NCBI RefSeq assembly: GCF_002949735.1
Contig: NZ_CP026681.1
Span: 7,842,501-7,906,500 of the forward strand
Direction: 5' to 3'
From: Nostoc sp. 'Peltigera membranacea cyanobiont' N6
GTDB taxonomy: Bacteria > Cyanobacteriota > Cyanobacteriia > Cyanobacteriales > Nostocaceae
Length of the DNA stretch: 64,000 nt
Notes under the pieces: model-generated
What the model was told of the DNA's origin: nothing
Databases searched by the model: none
What the model saw: the letters and a program-made list of their open reading frames with translations, nothing else
Made by a program: the position numbers and the translations under genes
Shown here: positions 43,043 to 50,967 of the stretch, piece after piece
How positions within the stretch are numbered: position 1 is the first letter of the stretch
Layout of the letters: every line of letters begins with the position of its first letter

Positions 43043-43185
43043 TGATCTATAAATGGCTTTTGGATAATTGCTCAGAGTTTATGTTTACTATCGTACTAGG
43101 GATTGGGTATTGGGCATTGAACCTTGGATGACCAAAATAGCTACTTCGCGTCTACGCAGCCATTTGAGAATGATAAAAACAGAGT

Positions 43186-43986
43186 ATGAATAATTATTTA
43201 GATGACTACGAATTTAATAACCTCGATTTTTACAGAAAAAATCATGGGTTACAGCTTTATTACAATTGGTCTGGGGAAATTTTATGGCAAGAAACACCAG
43301 ACAAGGAAAAAGAAAAATTGTTTTCTATTATTGGGATGAATGCTACCAAAGTATTTCTCAAAACCGATCCTGAACACGGCGAAGTCGGGTATCGCATCAA
43401 TAGAGAATTGGGTTTATTTTGTCACCCTGACACCCAAGAGATTCTGCACTTTTGGAAATCACCAACAGCAAGTCAACCAGTACCAGTAGTTCACATTGCT
43501 AACCGCATTGTCCAAGGGTCAGTCAAACCAAAGAAATTTGTTATACCCAAAGGCAAGGGATATATTACCTCTGTTATGGAAATTCCTTTAGAATACCCGC
43601 ATCCCTTAGCAGGAGATAGTAAATATTTAGATTATTGCCCTGGAGAAAAGTTTAAGGGAGTTGAGTACTTTATATCAAATACTTGCCGCCCCGATGCAAC
43701 TGATGTTCCTCCTGCAAAGTGGGCGAGAGACTGTCCTTGGATGCCCTGGATGAAATTAGGATATGCTCATCCAGCTAAATTAAGATTTGAAACAACAATA
43801 TTTAGAGTAGATTCTTTTGAGCAGCTTCATCCTAGCTTGGTCACGTTGGTAAGAGAAAAAGTACCAATTTATGAGTTCACGCCACCAGAAAGTGATGAGC
43901 CGAATATAACAAGTATTCAATACTTTAAGAAAAATTTTGAATCTTACTTACGAGGAGATACTTTCCCACTAGAGGAAACATCTTAA
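43186..43986 (+). CDS. DUF1838-family protein in the PE cluster
   Basis: The 266-residue protein begins with N/D-rich MNNYLDDYEFNNLDFYRK and is compact, with motifs such as LWQETPDKEKEKLFSIIGMN, HPLAGDSKYLDYCPGEKFKG and WARDCPWMPWMKLG. DUF1838 proteins have no established function. No signal peptide or membrane helix is seen. Its position divergent to cpeY and beside the CpeF-like lyase suggests a part in phycoerythrin or bilin metabolism, but the family also occurs elsewhere, so this is only inference. Confidence 0.75.
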   Translation: MNNYLDDYEFNNLDFYRKNHGLQLYYNWSGEILWQETPDKEKEKLFSIIGMNATKVFLKTDPEHGEVGYRINRELGLFCHPDTQEILHFWKSPTASQPVPVVHIANRIVQGSVKPKKFVIPKGKGYITSVMEIPLEYPHPLAGDSKYLDYCPGEKFKGVEYFISNTCRPDATDVPPAKWARDCPWMPWMKLGYAHPAKLRFETTIFRVDSFEQLHPSLVTLVREKVPIYEFTPPESDEPNITSIQYFKKNFESYLRGDTFPLEETS

Positions 43987-44383
43987 AATAATTGGGAATT
44001 GGGAATTGGTAATTAATTTTGAAGATTTCTATCAAAAAGCTTTACCAGTGGTAACGCGATCTGAGAAGATCGGAATATATGTATGTGTCAGCTATAGGAA
44101 TCATATTTGATTTTTGAACAAAATTAGGTATTGTAGGGTGTGTTAGAACGCAGTTCGTAACGCACCATCATCAAGGGTTTAATGCGTTACGCTGTCGTTA
44201 ACACACCCTACCTATCTTTTCAGAAATCAAATACTAGTCCTATATTAGTTAGTTGCCTCTTGCCAATAGTTCAATTTTATGCATTTGCTAAGTGCCGATC
44301 TTTAGCGACCAAACAAATACAAACGATAGTCGAACACTGACTACACATCATTTATATAAACACGCATTTAGGAAACAAAAGTT
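43987..44383. other. Intergenic region with a large palindromic repeat
   Basis: A 79-base palindromic unit at 44,133-44,211 sits in the middle. The remaining DNA is AT-rich and should hold the promoter of the downstream two-gene operon. Confidence 0.6.
44133..44211. repeat. 79-bp palindromic MITE-like repeat
   Basis: GTAGGGTGTGTTAGAACG at the left pairs with CGTTAACACACCCTAC at the right end, with inner GCAGTTCGTAACGC / GCGTTACGC arms. Such units with GGGTGTGTTA termini are frequent in cyanobacteria. Confidence 0.8.
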
Positions 44384-44623
44384 ATGGATGAAACCTCAGA
44401 ATTCACAAAAACCGATAACATAACCCCTCAAGATGTTGCAGAAGTGATTGCAGAACTTGAGCTATATCGGGAACGTCTAGTTCAAGAAACTACAGAAACA
44501 GCAAAACGGGCTAAGTTGATGAGAGTAAATGTTATGGCACAACTGGAGCCTGAGCTTGCCAAGATTGATTCTGCCCTCCAAGAACTCCGCAATCAGCAAG
44601 CTGCTCTGAGCGCCAATAACTAG
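44384..44623 (+). CDS. Small conserved coiled-coil protein in the PE cluster
   Basis: A 79-residue protein of helical, heptad-like residues: EVIAELELYRERLVQETTE and then LMRVNVMAQLEPELAKIDS, ending ALQELRNQQAALSANN. There is no recognisable family. It precedes the CpeF-like gene by 31 bases on the same strand, so it is likely co-expressed with that lyase and might serve as a partner. The start is taken at the ATG after AGGAAACAAAAGTT. Confidence 0.7.
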   Translation: MDETSEFTKTDNITPQDVAEVIAELELYRERLVQETTETAKRAKLMRVNVMAQLEPELAKIDSALQELRNQQAALSANN

Positions 44624-44654
44624 TAATCATCTTGATAATTTAGCTAAAAGTCAC

Positions 44655-45560
44655 ATGCTCAACTCCAAAACTCAATCCGGGGAGGATTCGTTAAATCTCT
44701 CTCAGGCAGAAACTGATGCAATACTAGCAGCAGTCAATGAGCAATTAGGCTTAAACTCCTTCAACCCTGACGATCAACAGCTACTCAAGCAGATGATTGA
44801 GAGTATGGGAGACTCACGAGGGATGATTCGGTTGAGTTTTGCAGAGGCGTTGGGTAAAGTTGGGAAACCGGCAACCCCTTTGTTGATGGAAGCTGTAGCA
44901 AATCACCCAAACCCAGTTGTCCGCAGAGCCAGCGCCAAAACCCTGACACTCATTGCCGATCCGATCGCAGTTCCCACCTTGGTTAATGCCCTCTTAAATG
45001 ATGAAGATACGGTGGTTAAAACCTCGGCGGTGGGAGGACTTGCCAAAATCGGTGAGGCAGCTGTGCCAGCATTGCTGCAAATCTTAGCGTCAACCGAGTA
45101 TCCAGAAAGTGCCAAAGGACATGCGGTATGGGCGCTGGGATTTATTGGGGCAGAAGCGAAGGAGCATTTATATCGAGAAATTAACTCAGACTCGGCTGAT
45201 GTTCGGGCTGCGGTGGTAGGTGCGATCGCTAAAATCGCTGAAGAAGGCACTGAAGAGGGAGCATTTCAAATCCTCGTAAACGCCCTCACGGATTCATCCC
45301 CAATGGTGCGGTGTGAAGCGGCATCTGCTTTGGGCAGCCTAGCTTATCAACCAGCGATTCCGAATCTGGTGGAGTTACTGCATCATCCCGATTGGGAAAC
45401 CCGAAAAGCGGCGGCTCTGGCATTGATGAAAATTGGCGATCGCACTGCCTTAGAACCCCTGCAAGCCGCACTAACCGATGAAGAGGAAGTAGGAGTTAAG
45501 GCAGTGATTGAGTTAGCGATTTCTCAAATTGAGAAACAGTCAGAAGAAGATTCTTGGTAA
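44655..45560 (+). CDS. cpeF: HEAT-repeat bilin lyase, CpeF-like
   Basis: The 301-residue protein is a solenoid of HEAT/PBS-lyase repeats (SFAEALGKVGKPATPLL, TSAVGGLAKIGEAAVPAL, GHAVWALGFIGAEA, CEAASALGSLAYQPAIPNLV, AALALMKIGDRTALEPLQ). The length and position match CpeF, which attaches the doubly linked phycoerythrobilin to Cys50/Cys61 of CpeB in Fremyella. Other E/F lyases (CpcE/F, PecE/F) are less likely because of the PE context and because no partner subunit gene lies beside it. Most likely it is made together with the preceding 79-residue protein. Confidence 0.75.
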   Translation: MLNSKTQSGEDSLNLSQAETDAILAAVNEQLGLNSFNPDDQQLLKQMIESMGDSRGMIRLSFAEALGKVGKPATPLLMEAVANHPNPVVRRASAKTLTLIADPIAVPTLVNALLNDEDTVVKTSAVGGLAKIGEAAVPALLQILASTEYPESAKGHAVWALGFIGAEAKEHLYREINSDSADVRAAVVGAIAKIAEEGTEEGAFQILVNALTDSSPMVRCEAASALGSLAYQPAIPNLVELLHHPDWETRKAAALALMKIGDRTALEPLQAALTDEEEVGVKAVIELAISQIEKQSEEDSW

Positions 45561-45598
45561 TGACCCTTACGCCTAACGCTTCCCTATCACAAAACATA

Positions 45599-45637
45599 AT
45601 TACGAATTACGAATTACGAATTACGAATTACGAATTA
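45599..45637. repeat. AATTACG tandem repeat
   Basis: Five copies of ATTACGA/ACGAATT in a row between the CpeF-like gene and cpeZ. A GAGCGATCGCTC hairpin follows at 45,644-45,655 and ends with TTTTA, so it may end transcripts on both strands. Confidence 0.8.
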
Positions 45638-45656
45638 TTTAAGAGCGATCGCTCTT

Positions 45657-46262
45657 TTATCTTTTATATTTAATCACCTGATCTAATCGGGGCAAAGCAC
45701 TCACTGCTGATTCACGAATGTATGGATCAACAGATTCATCATTTGTCAATGCCGTCAGCACTTCCACACCTCGGATATCACCCATCGAACCGAATGCATT
45801 GACGATCGCCACAGCCACTGCAACATTATCTATTGTTTTTAAAGCTTCAGCTAAAATCTCAAAGGCAGGAGAACCAATTTCACCTAGCGCCATTACTGAT
45901 GCAATATAGACAACGGCATTTGGATCGTTGAGCGCTGTTTTCAATCCCTGTAAGCCTTCATCTGGAAAAGGAACATCTGGATGGTTAGCAGCAATCTGTG
46001 CCAGAGCCTTAGCACAACTACCCCGAATAGTTGCATTCTCGCTATTTACTAATGACTCTACCAGTGGCGGGACAGCATCTACACCAATAGCACCCAGTGC
46101 CTTGACAGCAGCTCGACGGTAAGTCACATCTTCTTCATCCAAAATACCCATCAGGCGAGGAATGGTATTTTCATCCCGAACCTCAGCCAGTTCCCACATA
46201 GCTCGTTCCCGCAGATTGGGGTTGGGGTGTTTCAACTGTTCAAATAGAGAATCTATTGTCAT
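45657..46262 (-). CDS. cpeZ: Bilin lyase partner CpeZ (HEAT repeats)
   Basis: CpeZ is the chaperone-like partner of CpeY and helps chromophore attachment to PE subunits. This 201-residue protein has HEAT repeats (AMWELAEVRDENTIPRLM, AVKALGAIGVDAVPPLVESL, VMALGEIGSPAFEILA, FGSMGDIRGVEVLT). I chose ATG 46,262 (MTIDSLFEQLKHPN) over 46,289 because the upstream residues are not family-like. It lies downstream of cpeA on the same strand, after an ATTACGA repeat tract. Confidence 0.85.
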   Translation of the reverse strand: MTIDSLFEQLKHPNPNLRERAMWELAEVRDENTIPRLMGILDEEDVTYRRAAVKALGAIGVDAVPPLVESLVNSENATIRGSCAKALAQIAANHPDVPFPDEGLQGLKTALNDPNAVVYIASVMALGEIGSPAFEILAEALKTIDNVAVAVAIVNAFGSMGDIRGVEVLTALTNDESVDPYIRESAVSALPRLDQVIKYKR

Positions 46263-46295
46263 AAAATAAAATTTCCCGGTTGAAATCACCCAAAT

Positions 46296-46329
46296 TCAAT
46301 TACGAATTACGAATTACGAATTACGAATT
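46296..46329. repeat. AATTACG tandem repeat
   Basis: Five ATTACGA units between cpeA and cpeZ. The same unit is at 45,599 and near 55,340. Confidence 0.8.
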
Positions 46330-46449
46330 AGTAACAACTGAGGGACTCTTGGTCAATTACTCAACCAGATACAGGCAAAGCAACAGACTGAGAGTCCCTG
46401 AGTTTTAGAGGATGACGATCGCTCGTCTACGTCTAGTCAATTCCTATTA

Positions 46450-46944
46450 CTATGAAAGGGAGTTGATTACGTAGTCGAGAAGAGCGCGGAACTCAACCAA
46501 CGCTTGAGGAGACAAGTCACGAGGAGAGCAAGCGCGATCGCGAGTGTAAGTCAACGCGGTAACGTAAGGAGCTGTGGGCAGACCCAAAGAGCGATAAACT
46601 TCACGAGCACCTGCAATACCCCACTCATCTAGAGGGCCAGTACCGCCCACAACTAAGCTGTAGTTGATCAAGCGTAGGTAGTGCTTGATGTCGCGGAGGC
46701 ACTTGTCTTTCTTGACTTGGGTAGCGCCAGCTTCGCCTTCTTGGGTGAGGTAAGGATATTTCTTGAAGGCAGCATCATAAGCTTCCTTCGCTACGTTATC
46801 GATACCAGTAGCTAGCTTTTCAGCAGCTTCTAGACGAGCAGTGGCACGTTGAATGCTACCTTGAACGGATTCTAGATCGGAGGTGGTTGGAAAACGACCT
46901 GCTGCATCAGCAGAGCCAATAACCGTAGTGATAACTGATTTCAT
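46450..46944 (-). CDS. cpeA: C-phycoerythrin alpha chain
   Basis: This 164-residue globin-like phycobiliprotein subunit starts MKSVITTVIGSADAAGRFP. Phycoerythrobilin is attached at Cys82 (KKDKCLRDIKHY) and Cys139 (RDRACSPRDLS), both present; phycocyanin alpha has only one. The extra cysteine and the sequence show PE rather than phycocyanin. It absorbs green light in the rods. Transcribed after cpeB, 78 bases downstream, probably as one operon. Confidence 0.96.
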   Translation of the reverse strand: MKSVITTVIGSADAAGRFPTTSDLESVQGSIQRATARLEAAEKLATGIDNVAKEAYDAAFKKYPYLTQEGEAGATQVKKDKCLRDIKHYLRLINYSLVVGGTGPLDEWGIAGAREVYRSLGLPTAPYVTALTYTRDRACSPRDLSPQALVEFRALLDYVINSLS

Positions 46945-47022
46945 TGCTTTTTATACTCCAGATTAGATTTGATCGAGTTCTAATTTCAGTTTGCTTGGCT
47001 AATAGCCTTTAGCCATGAGCTA

Positions 47023-47580
47023 TTAGCTCAGAGCAGAAATAACGCGATCGAAGTAGCTAGCAGCTTCAGCAGCTAGAGCAGAGCAGTCGCCTTGAGGAGT
47101 GTCCAATTTACGGAATCTCTTGCCAGCGTTAGCTTCAGTGTTGGTGTTTGTGATGTGAGCGACGCTGATAGCCTTCAAGATTTGGAAAGCGCGTACAGAC
47201 GATCCGGTTGGTACGCCCAAAGCTGTGTAGGTTTCTTTCAGACCGTTCAAAGCGCGATCGTCTAATACGGAAGAATCACCAGCCAATAGTGCATAAGTTA
47301 CGTAGCGCAGAACGATTTCAGCATCACGTAGGCAAGCAGCCATGCGGCGAGTGGGGTATAAGTTACCACCAGCTTGAAGCAAACCTGTGTTTTCACAAGC
47401 AATCCCAGCGATCGCATCAGAAACCGCACAGCTAGCGTTGCTGGCGATCGCATTCACTGCATCAAGGCGCTTGTTGCCTTCAGAAATGAAAGACTTAAGG
47501 GCTGCCAAGTCATTACCACCGATAGGAGCGGTTTTGGCATCAGCCGCAATTACAGCTCTAGAAAAAGCATCAAGAACCAT
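47023..47580 (-). CDS. cpeB: C-phycoerythrin beta chain
   Basis: The 185-residue subunit starts MVLDAFSRAVIAADAKTAPIG. Cysteines C51 and C62 (NASCAVSDAIAGIACEN) are the doubly linked bilin site, C83 (RRMAACLRDAEIV) is the usual singly linked site, and C166 (TPQGDCSAL) is the third. All are present, so three phycoerythrobilins per chain are expected. N72/74 in GGNLYPTRR is the methylated asparagine region. First gene of the cpeBA operon; CpeR from the distant operon should activate it. Confidence 0.97.
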   Translation of the reverse strand: MVLDAFSRAVIAADAKTAPIGGNDLAALKSFISEGNKRLDAVNAIASNASCAVSDAIAGIACENTGLLQAGGNLYPTRRMAACLRDAEIVLRYVTYALLAGDSSVLDDRALNGLKETYTALGVPTGSSVRAFQILKAISVAHITNTNTEANAGKRFRKLDTPQGDCSALAAEAASYFDRVISALS

Positions 47581-47951
47581 GAGTTCTCCTTAATATTCAC
47601 AAATGGCGGATATTATTTTTGGCGTGTTCTCGATCAGATTAACTGTGAGTAGCCAAACAAAAACATAGGGGATCGGTAGTACCCTAGTCTTTACTATGAG
47701 AGACAAAGTAATAATCTGTAATATTTAATTTGGGGATTGGAGATTGGATATGGGGTATTGCATTAGTTATTCTTCCTCATCTCCTCTGCCTTCTCTGAAC
47801 CTCTAGCTATTGTGCCTAATACTTCTCCACAAAATACTGCATCAAGGGTAAAGGTCAGTATAAGTACTCAAAAAACTAAGACCTACGCACTTCAATGAAA
47901 CTCTCTCACTGCGTAAGTCTTAAGGAAAAGATATTCTTTTTTTTTACTCGA
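47581..47951. other. Upstream region of cpeBA, downstream of nblA
   Basis: The cpeBA promoter should lie here. A TAGGGGATCG-GTAGT-ACCCTA inverted pair near 47,667-47,686 could be an operator or hairpin. No clear -10/-35 pair or known PE box could be fixed by eye. Confidence 0.45.
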
Positions 47952-48122
47952 TCAAGCTTGTTTTAGGAGATGTTTGACCAAATTATCTTTTACCATCATC
48001 TGCCGTAAAACTTCTAATAAAAATTCCTGAGCTTCTTGTTGACTCAAGTTCTTTACCTGGTCTTTCAAGTTCTTTAAGCGAAACTGTTGTTCTAAGGTTA
48101 GTTCGACTGGAAAATCCATCAT
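47952..48122 (-). CDS. nblA: Phycobilisome degradation protein NblA
   Basis: NblA binds phycobiliproteins and recruits Clp protease to dismantle phycobilisomes during starvation. Translating the minus strand gives a 56-residue protein: MMDFPVELTLEQQFRLKN, then DQVKNLSQQEAQEFLLEVLR, then QMMVKDNLVKHLLKQA. This is the family signature (L-x-x-EQQF...S-x-x-QAQEFL...RQMM). A ribosome site AGAGGAG lies just before the ATG. It sits between cpeBA and the CpcS/CpeS lyase gene and is on the same strand as cpeBA. The tail is slightly shorter than that of Anabaena NblA. Confidence 0.93.
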   Translation of the reverse strand: MMDFPVELTLEQQFRLKNLKDQVKNLSQQEAQEFLLEVLRQMMVKDNLVKHLLKQA

Positions 48123-48430
48123 TCACTCCTCTGATTGACTGGATCGAAGGTATTTGTTGTTACTGCTAATGTGAAGACGATCGCTTTCTACTAGTTTAGC
48201 ACTGAGATATTAAACTGTCTACATTGTCAAGCTATGAAGAACAAGACTCATAAAAATTTACAATTACATAGTAACATCTCCATCTCACCCTTTGTAAGGA
48301 GTTTGTTGAAGCCGATCGCTAATCGCTGTAATGTTTAGAATGTTTGTATACCAATAACTGTAAAAAGAAAAAACAAGGTCAACATCATCCGCAGGAGTCA
48401 TAAGTAGGAGTCAGAAGATTGATAGACGCA

Positions 48431-49039
48431 ATGGAATTTTTCCAGCTAAGTGCTGGTAAGTGGCGATCGCAACGGGCAACTCATCATTTGGCATTCAAGC
48501 GCTCAGAAACGGGAGAATCGGATATACAGGTAGAAACTCTGGAAGCCAATCATCCAGAAATCATTGAACTGTGTCAGTATCATGAAATTGACCCCAGCCT
48601 TTCAGTAGGAGGGTCGCGTGTGCGTTGGCTAGGCACAATGGCTTGGGATAGAGAGGGTGAAGATAACCATCAGGGAAAAACCATATTTGCGATCGTGCCT
48701 GATGGCGATAACCCAAGGTCCGGCAAATTACTCCGCGAAAGAGGCTATGCCGAGATTGTGCCTGTAGTCGGTCTTTTTCACATGGATGATGAAGATGGAC
48801 TAGTGTTGACAACCGAATACGAAACAATGAGTTCCATTGAGAGATTCTGGTTCGCCAGCCCAAATATGCGAATGCGAACCAGTACGGTAAAACGGTTTGG
48901 TGGTTTTAGTACAGCATCGTTTTGTACTGAAAGCCGCATTGAGAATTCTGTTGAGGTTTCCAACACAGAACAGGTAACAGAAAGAGTTGGGCAGGATGTT
49001 CTGGAAAAAAGACAGTTTTATTCAGTTTTGGGCTGGTGA
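48431..49039 (+). CDS. CpcS/CpeS-family bilin lyase
   Basis: S-type lyases attach bilins to the central cysteine (Cys82-type) of phycobiliproteins and fold as lipocalin-like barrels. The 202-residue protein starts MEFFQLSAGKWRSQRATHHLAF, and contains RGYAEIVPVVGLFHMDDEDGLVLTTEYETMSSIERFWFASPNMRMRTSTVKRFGG, with the W/R residues typical of CpcS/CpeS. I cannot tell whether it is CpeS, CpeU or CpcS; its place in the PE cluster argues for PE-directed work. ATG 48,431 is preferred to TTG 48,419. It overlaps the next gene by four bases. Confidence 0.85.
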   Translation: MEFFQLSAGKWRSQRATHHLAFKRSETGESDIQVETLEANHPEIIELCQYHEIDPSLSVGGSRVRWLGTMAWDREGEDNHQGKTIFAIVPDGDNPRSGKLLRERGYAEIVPVVGLFHMDDEDGLVLTTEYETMSSIERFWFASPNMRMRTSTVKRFGGFSTASFCTESRIENSVEVSNTEQVTERVGQDVLEKRQFYSVLGW

Positions 49040-49581
49040 ATTATCTCAAGCAGAGCAATGCTTTTATTCGTGGGCAAGATTACCTGCATCGGGTGCAGGG
49101 ACTTGCCCTAGAGCCGGGGATGGTGAATGTGTTTGATAACCTGCGCGATCGCATCCCCATTTGTACTTGGATTGGCGAAAATATTAACACCGTTAACGCT
49201 CAGATCAACGCCTATCTAGAAGTTTGTCATGAGTGCTTTCATCCGCAAGAGCGTCGCCACATCCAGATTTTTGCAGTCCCCATAGCTCAATCTTTTGGTA
49301 TAGACGGGCTGTGTAATATTCTTACAAATCCGATCACTATTTTGGTAGATGTTGGCCGAGTTGCACCTAAAGACTGGTTTGGTGTAGTCGTCCACGAATA
49401 CGCCCATGCTCATGTAGGAGACTTTGGTCACAATCAGCAGTTTGCTAACATCCTATCTCATCTATGTTTAGGACTAGGATTACAACCACCCTACTGGGAG
49501 GCAGGAATGGAAGCAACTTTGCGTAGTTGGCCTTACTGTAAGTCAACCATAGATCCCCTGCAATTTTGGATAGGTCTTTGA
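49036..49581 (+). CDS. Unknown HExxH protein coupled to the lyase gene
   Basis: The start GTG overlaps the stop of the lyase (GTGA at 49,036-49,039), so translation is coupled. The 181-residue protein has a zinc-peptidase motif HEYAH in VVVHEYAHAHVGDFGHNQQF near residue 118, with a nearby H/D-rich stretch that could supply a third ligand. The rest (MNYLKQSNAFIRGQDYLHRV, IPICTWIGENINTVNAQINAY) is not recognised. It may be a small metalloprotease or a metal-dependent partner for lyase or phycobiliprotein handling; this is inference. Confidence 0.75.
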   Translation: MNYLKQSNAFIRGQDYLHRVQGLALEPGMVNVFDNLRDRIPICTWIGENINTVNAQINAYLEVCHECFHPQERRHIQIFAVPIAQSFGIDGLCNILTNPITILVDVGRVAPKDWFGVVVHEYAHAHVGDFGHNQQFANILSHLCLGLGLQPPYWEAGMEATLRSWPYCKSTIDPLQFWIGL

Positions 49582-49963
49582 GGAGGAAGGGGGCAGAGGA
49601 GCAGAAGGAATAATCAATGCCCAATGCCCAATTCCCAATTCCCAATCCTTCATTAATTTCTTTTGCTGAATGTTAAATTTTATTGCTTCAGTTAAAAAAA
49701 GTGAAACTCAATCTTCTAATCTGAAATATGTGAATAAAATTTTTTAGTAATTTACGGTAACTATTAAGCTGGAAGTTGCACTACATTTTATTGATTAGTT
49801 ATGGGTTAAATCCAGTGCGCTAATCGTTTTTCATACCAAATACTTAAATCACCCTTAGTTAAGTTTCGTGAAATTTTATCAGAATCTGAGGTTCTGATAC
49901 AACTACTCCCTTAATATGTGATTTAAAGTTGTTAACTTTAATTAAGAACATGGAGGCTTTAGA
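49582..49963. other. Upstream region of cpcG
   Basis: Starts with CCCAATT repeats (49,615-49,646), then AT-rich DNA. The promoter of cpcG should be here. GGAGGC lies 10 bases before the cpcG ATG (MAIPLLEYEPS). No G-box is present. Confidence 0.5.
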
Positions 49964-50731
49964 ATGGCAATTCCTCTGTTAGAATATGAACCTTCAAGTC
50001 AAAACCAGCGTGTCGCTGGATATGAAGTACCGGGTGATGAACAGCCGAGGATTTTTACTACAGACAATATCCTGTCTCCATCAGATTTAGGCGATTTGAT
50101 CGAAGCAGCATATCGTCAACTTTTCTTTTATGCTTTTGCTGCCGATCGCGAAACATATTTAGAGTCTCAACTCCGTAATGGACAAATTACAGTACGGGAC
50201 TTTGTTCGTGGATTAGTGCTTTCCGATACCTTTAAGAGAAGTTTCTACGACCTCAACAATAATTATCGCTTTGTTGAGCAGGTAATTCAGCGCGTTCTAG
50301 GACGCGACCCATACAACGAGCGCGAAAAAATTGCTTGGTCAATTGTGGTCGCTACCAAAGGTATTAGAGGCTTTGTTGATGAAGTTCTCAACACTGAAGA
50401 GTACCTGAGCAATTTTGGATACTCCACAGTGCCCTATCAACGCCGTCGGATACTACCATCTCAATCTGCGGGTGAGTTGCCATTTAACATCAAATCTCCG
50501 CGATACGAAGATTACCACCGTGCTAAACTGGGCTTCCCCCAAATCATTTGGCAGGTCGAAGTACGCAGATTCCTTCCACAAGAGCAAAAGCCAAAAGCTG
50601 GCGATCCAGCTCTGTTTTTGTCTATGGCACAAAGTGTCAATGCAACTGGCAATACACCACAAAGAATCTCGTCATTCAACATCGATATCGAAAAGTCTGT
50701 ACCTTATCGCCAGTTAGCTGGAATTAAGTAA
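49964..50731 (+). CDS. cpcG: Phycobilisome rod-core linker CpcG
   Basis: CpcG joins phycocyanin rods to the allophycocyanin core. The 255-residue protein starts MAIPLLEYEPSSQNQRVAGYE. The linker domain has SQLRNGQITVRDFVRGLVLSD, VIQRVLGRDPYNEREKIAWSI and FGYSTVPYQRRRILP. The tail after residue 185 is soluble, unlike CpcL at 32,113-32,850. The two proteins share long motifs in the linker domain, so they are paralogues. It follows the lyase pair after 382 bases. Confidence 0.9.
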   Translation: MAIPLLEYEPSSQNQRVAGYEVPGDEQPRIFTTDNILSPSDLGDLIEAAYRQLFFYAFAADRETYLESQLRNGQITVRDFVRGLVLSDTFKRSFYDLNNNYRFVEQVIQRVLGRDPYNEREKIAWSIVVATKGIRGFVDEVLNTEEYLSNFGYSTVPYQRRRILPSQSAGELPFNIKSPRYEDYHRAKLGFPQIIWQVEVRRFLPQEQKPKAGDPALFLSMAQSVNATGNTPQRISSFNIDIEKSVPYRQLAGIK

Positions 50732-50780
50732 CAATTTTTTGGTCGGCGGCTGTCTAAGCTAATCGCTTTGATCGTTTTAT

Positions 50781-50864
50781 AGCGTGCATAAGTCTTGGGT
50801 TATGTAGGAGTTTCATTTAGATTTAACTAATGAAACAGACTCTATCCCATTTCTAATGCACGCT
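50781..50864. repeat. Long inverted repeat after cpcG
   Basis: AGCGTGCAT pairs with ATGCACGCT at the ends, and GTTTCATTTAG with CTAATGAAAC inside. A large imperfect hairpin could be formed in RNA of the cpcG transcript. It may also be a MITE-like unit. Confidence 0.65.
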
Positions 50865-50872
50865 AGTTGTTA

Positions 50873-50910
50873 TTGGGAATTGGGAATTGGGAATTGGGAA
50901 TTGGGAATGG
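50873..50910. repeat. GGGAATT tandem repeat
   Basis: Five GGGAATT units between cpcG and the RluD-type gene. Confidence 0.75.
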
Positions 50911-50967
50911 TTTTTTGTTAATACCCAATGTCTGTAAAATAGCGTTATTTTTAGGCGCGGGATGAGG

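Noticed and set aside
45599..46329. Regular AATTACG repeats that might suggest a CRISPR array
   Set aside because: Units are 7 bases with no spacers; these are short tandem repeats common in Nostoc-type genomes.
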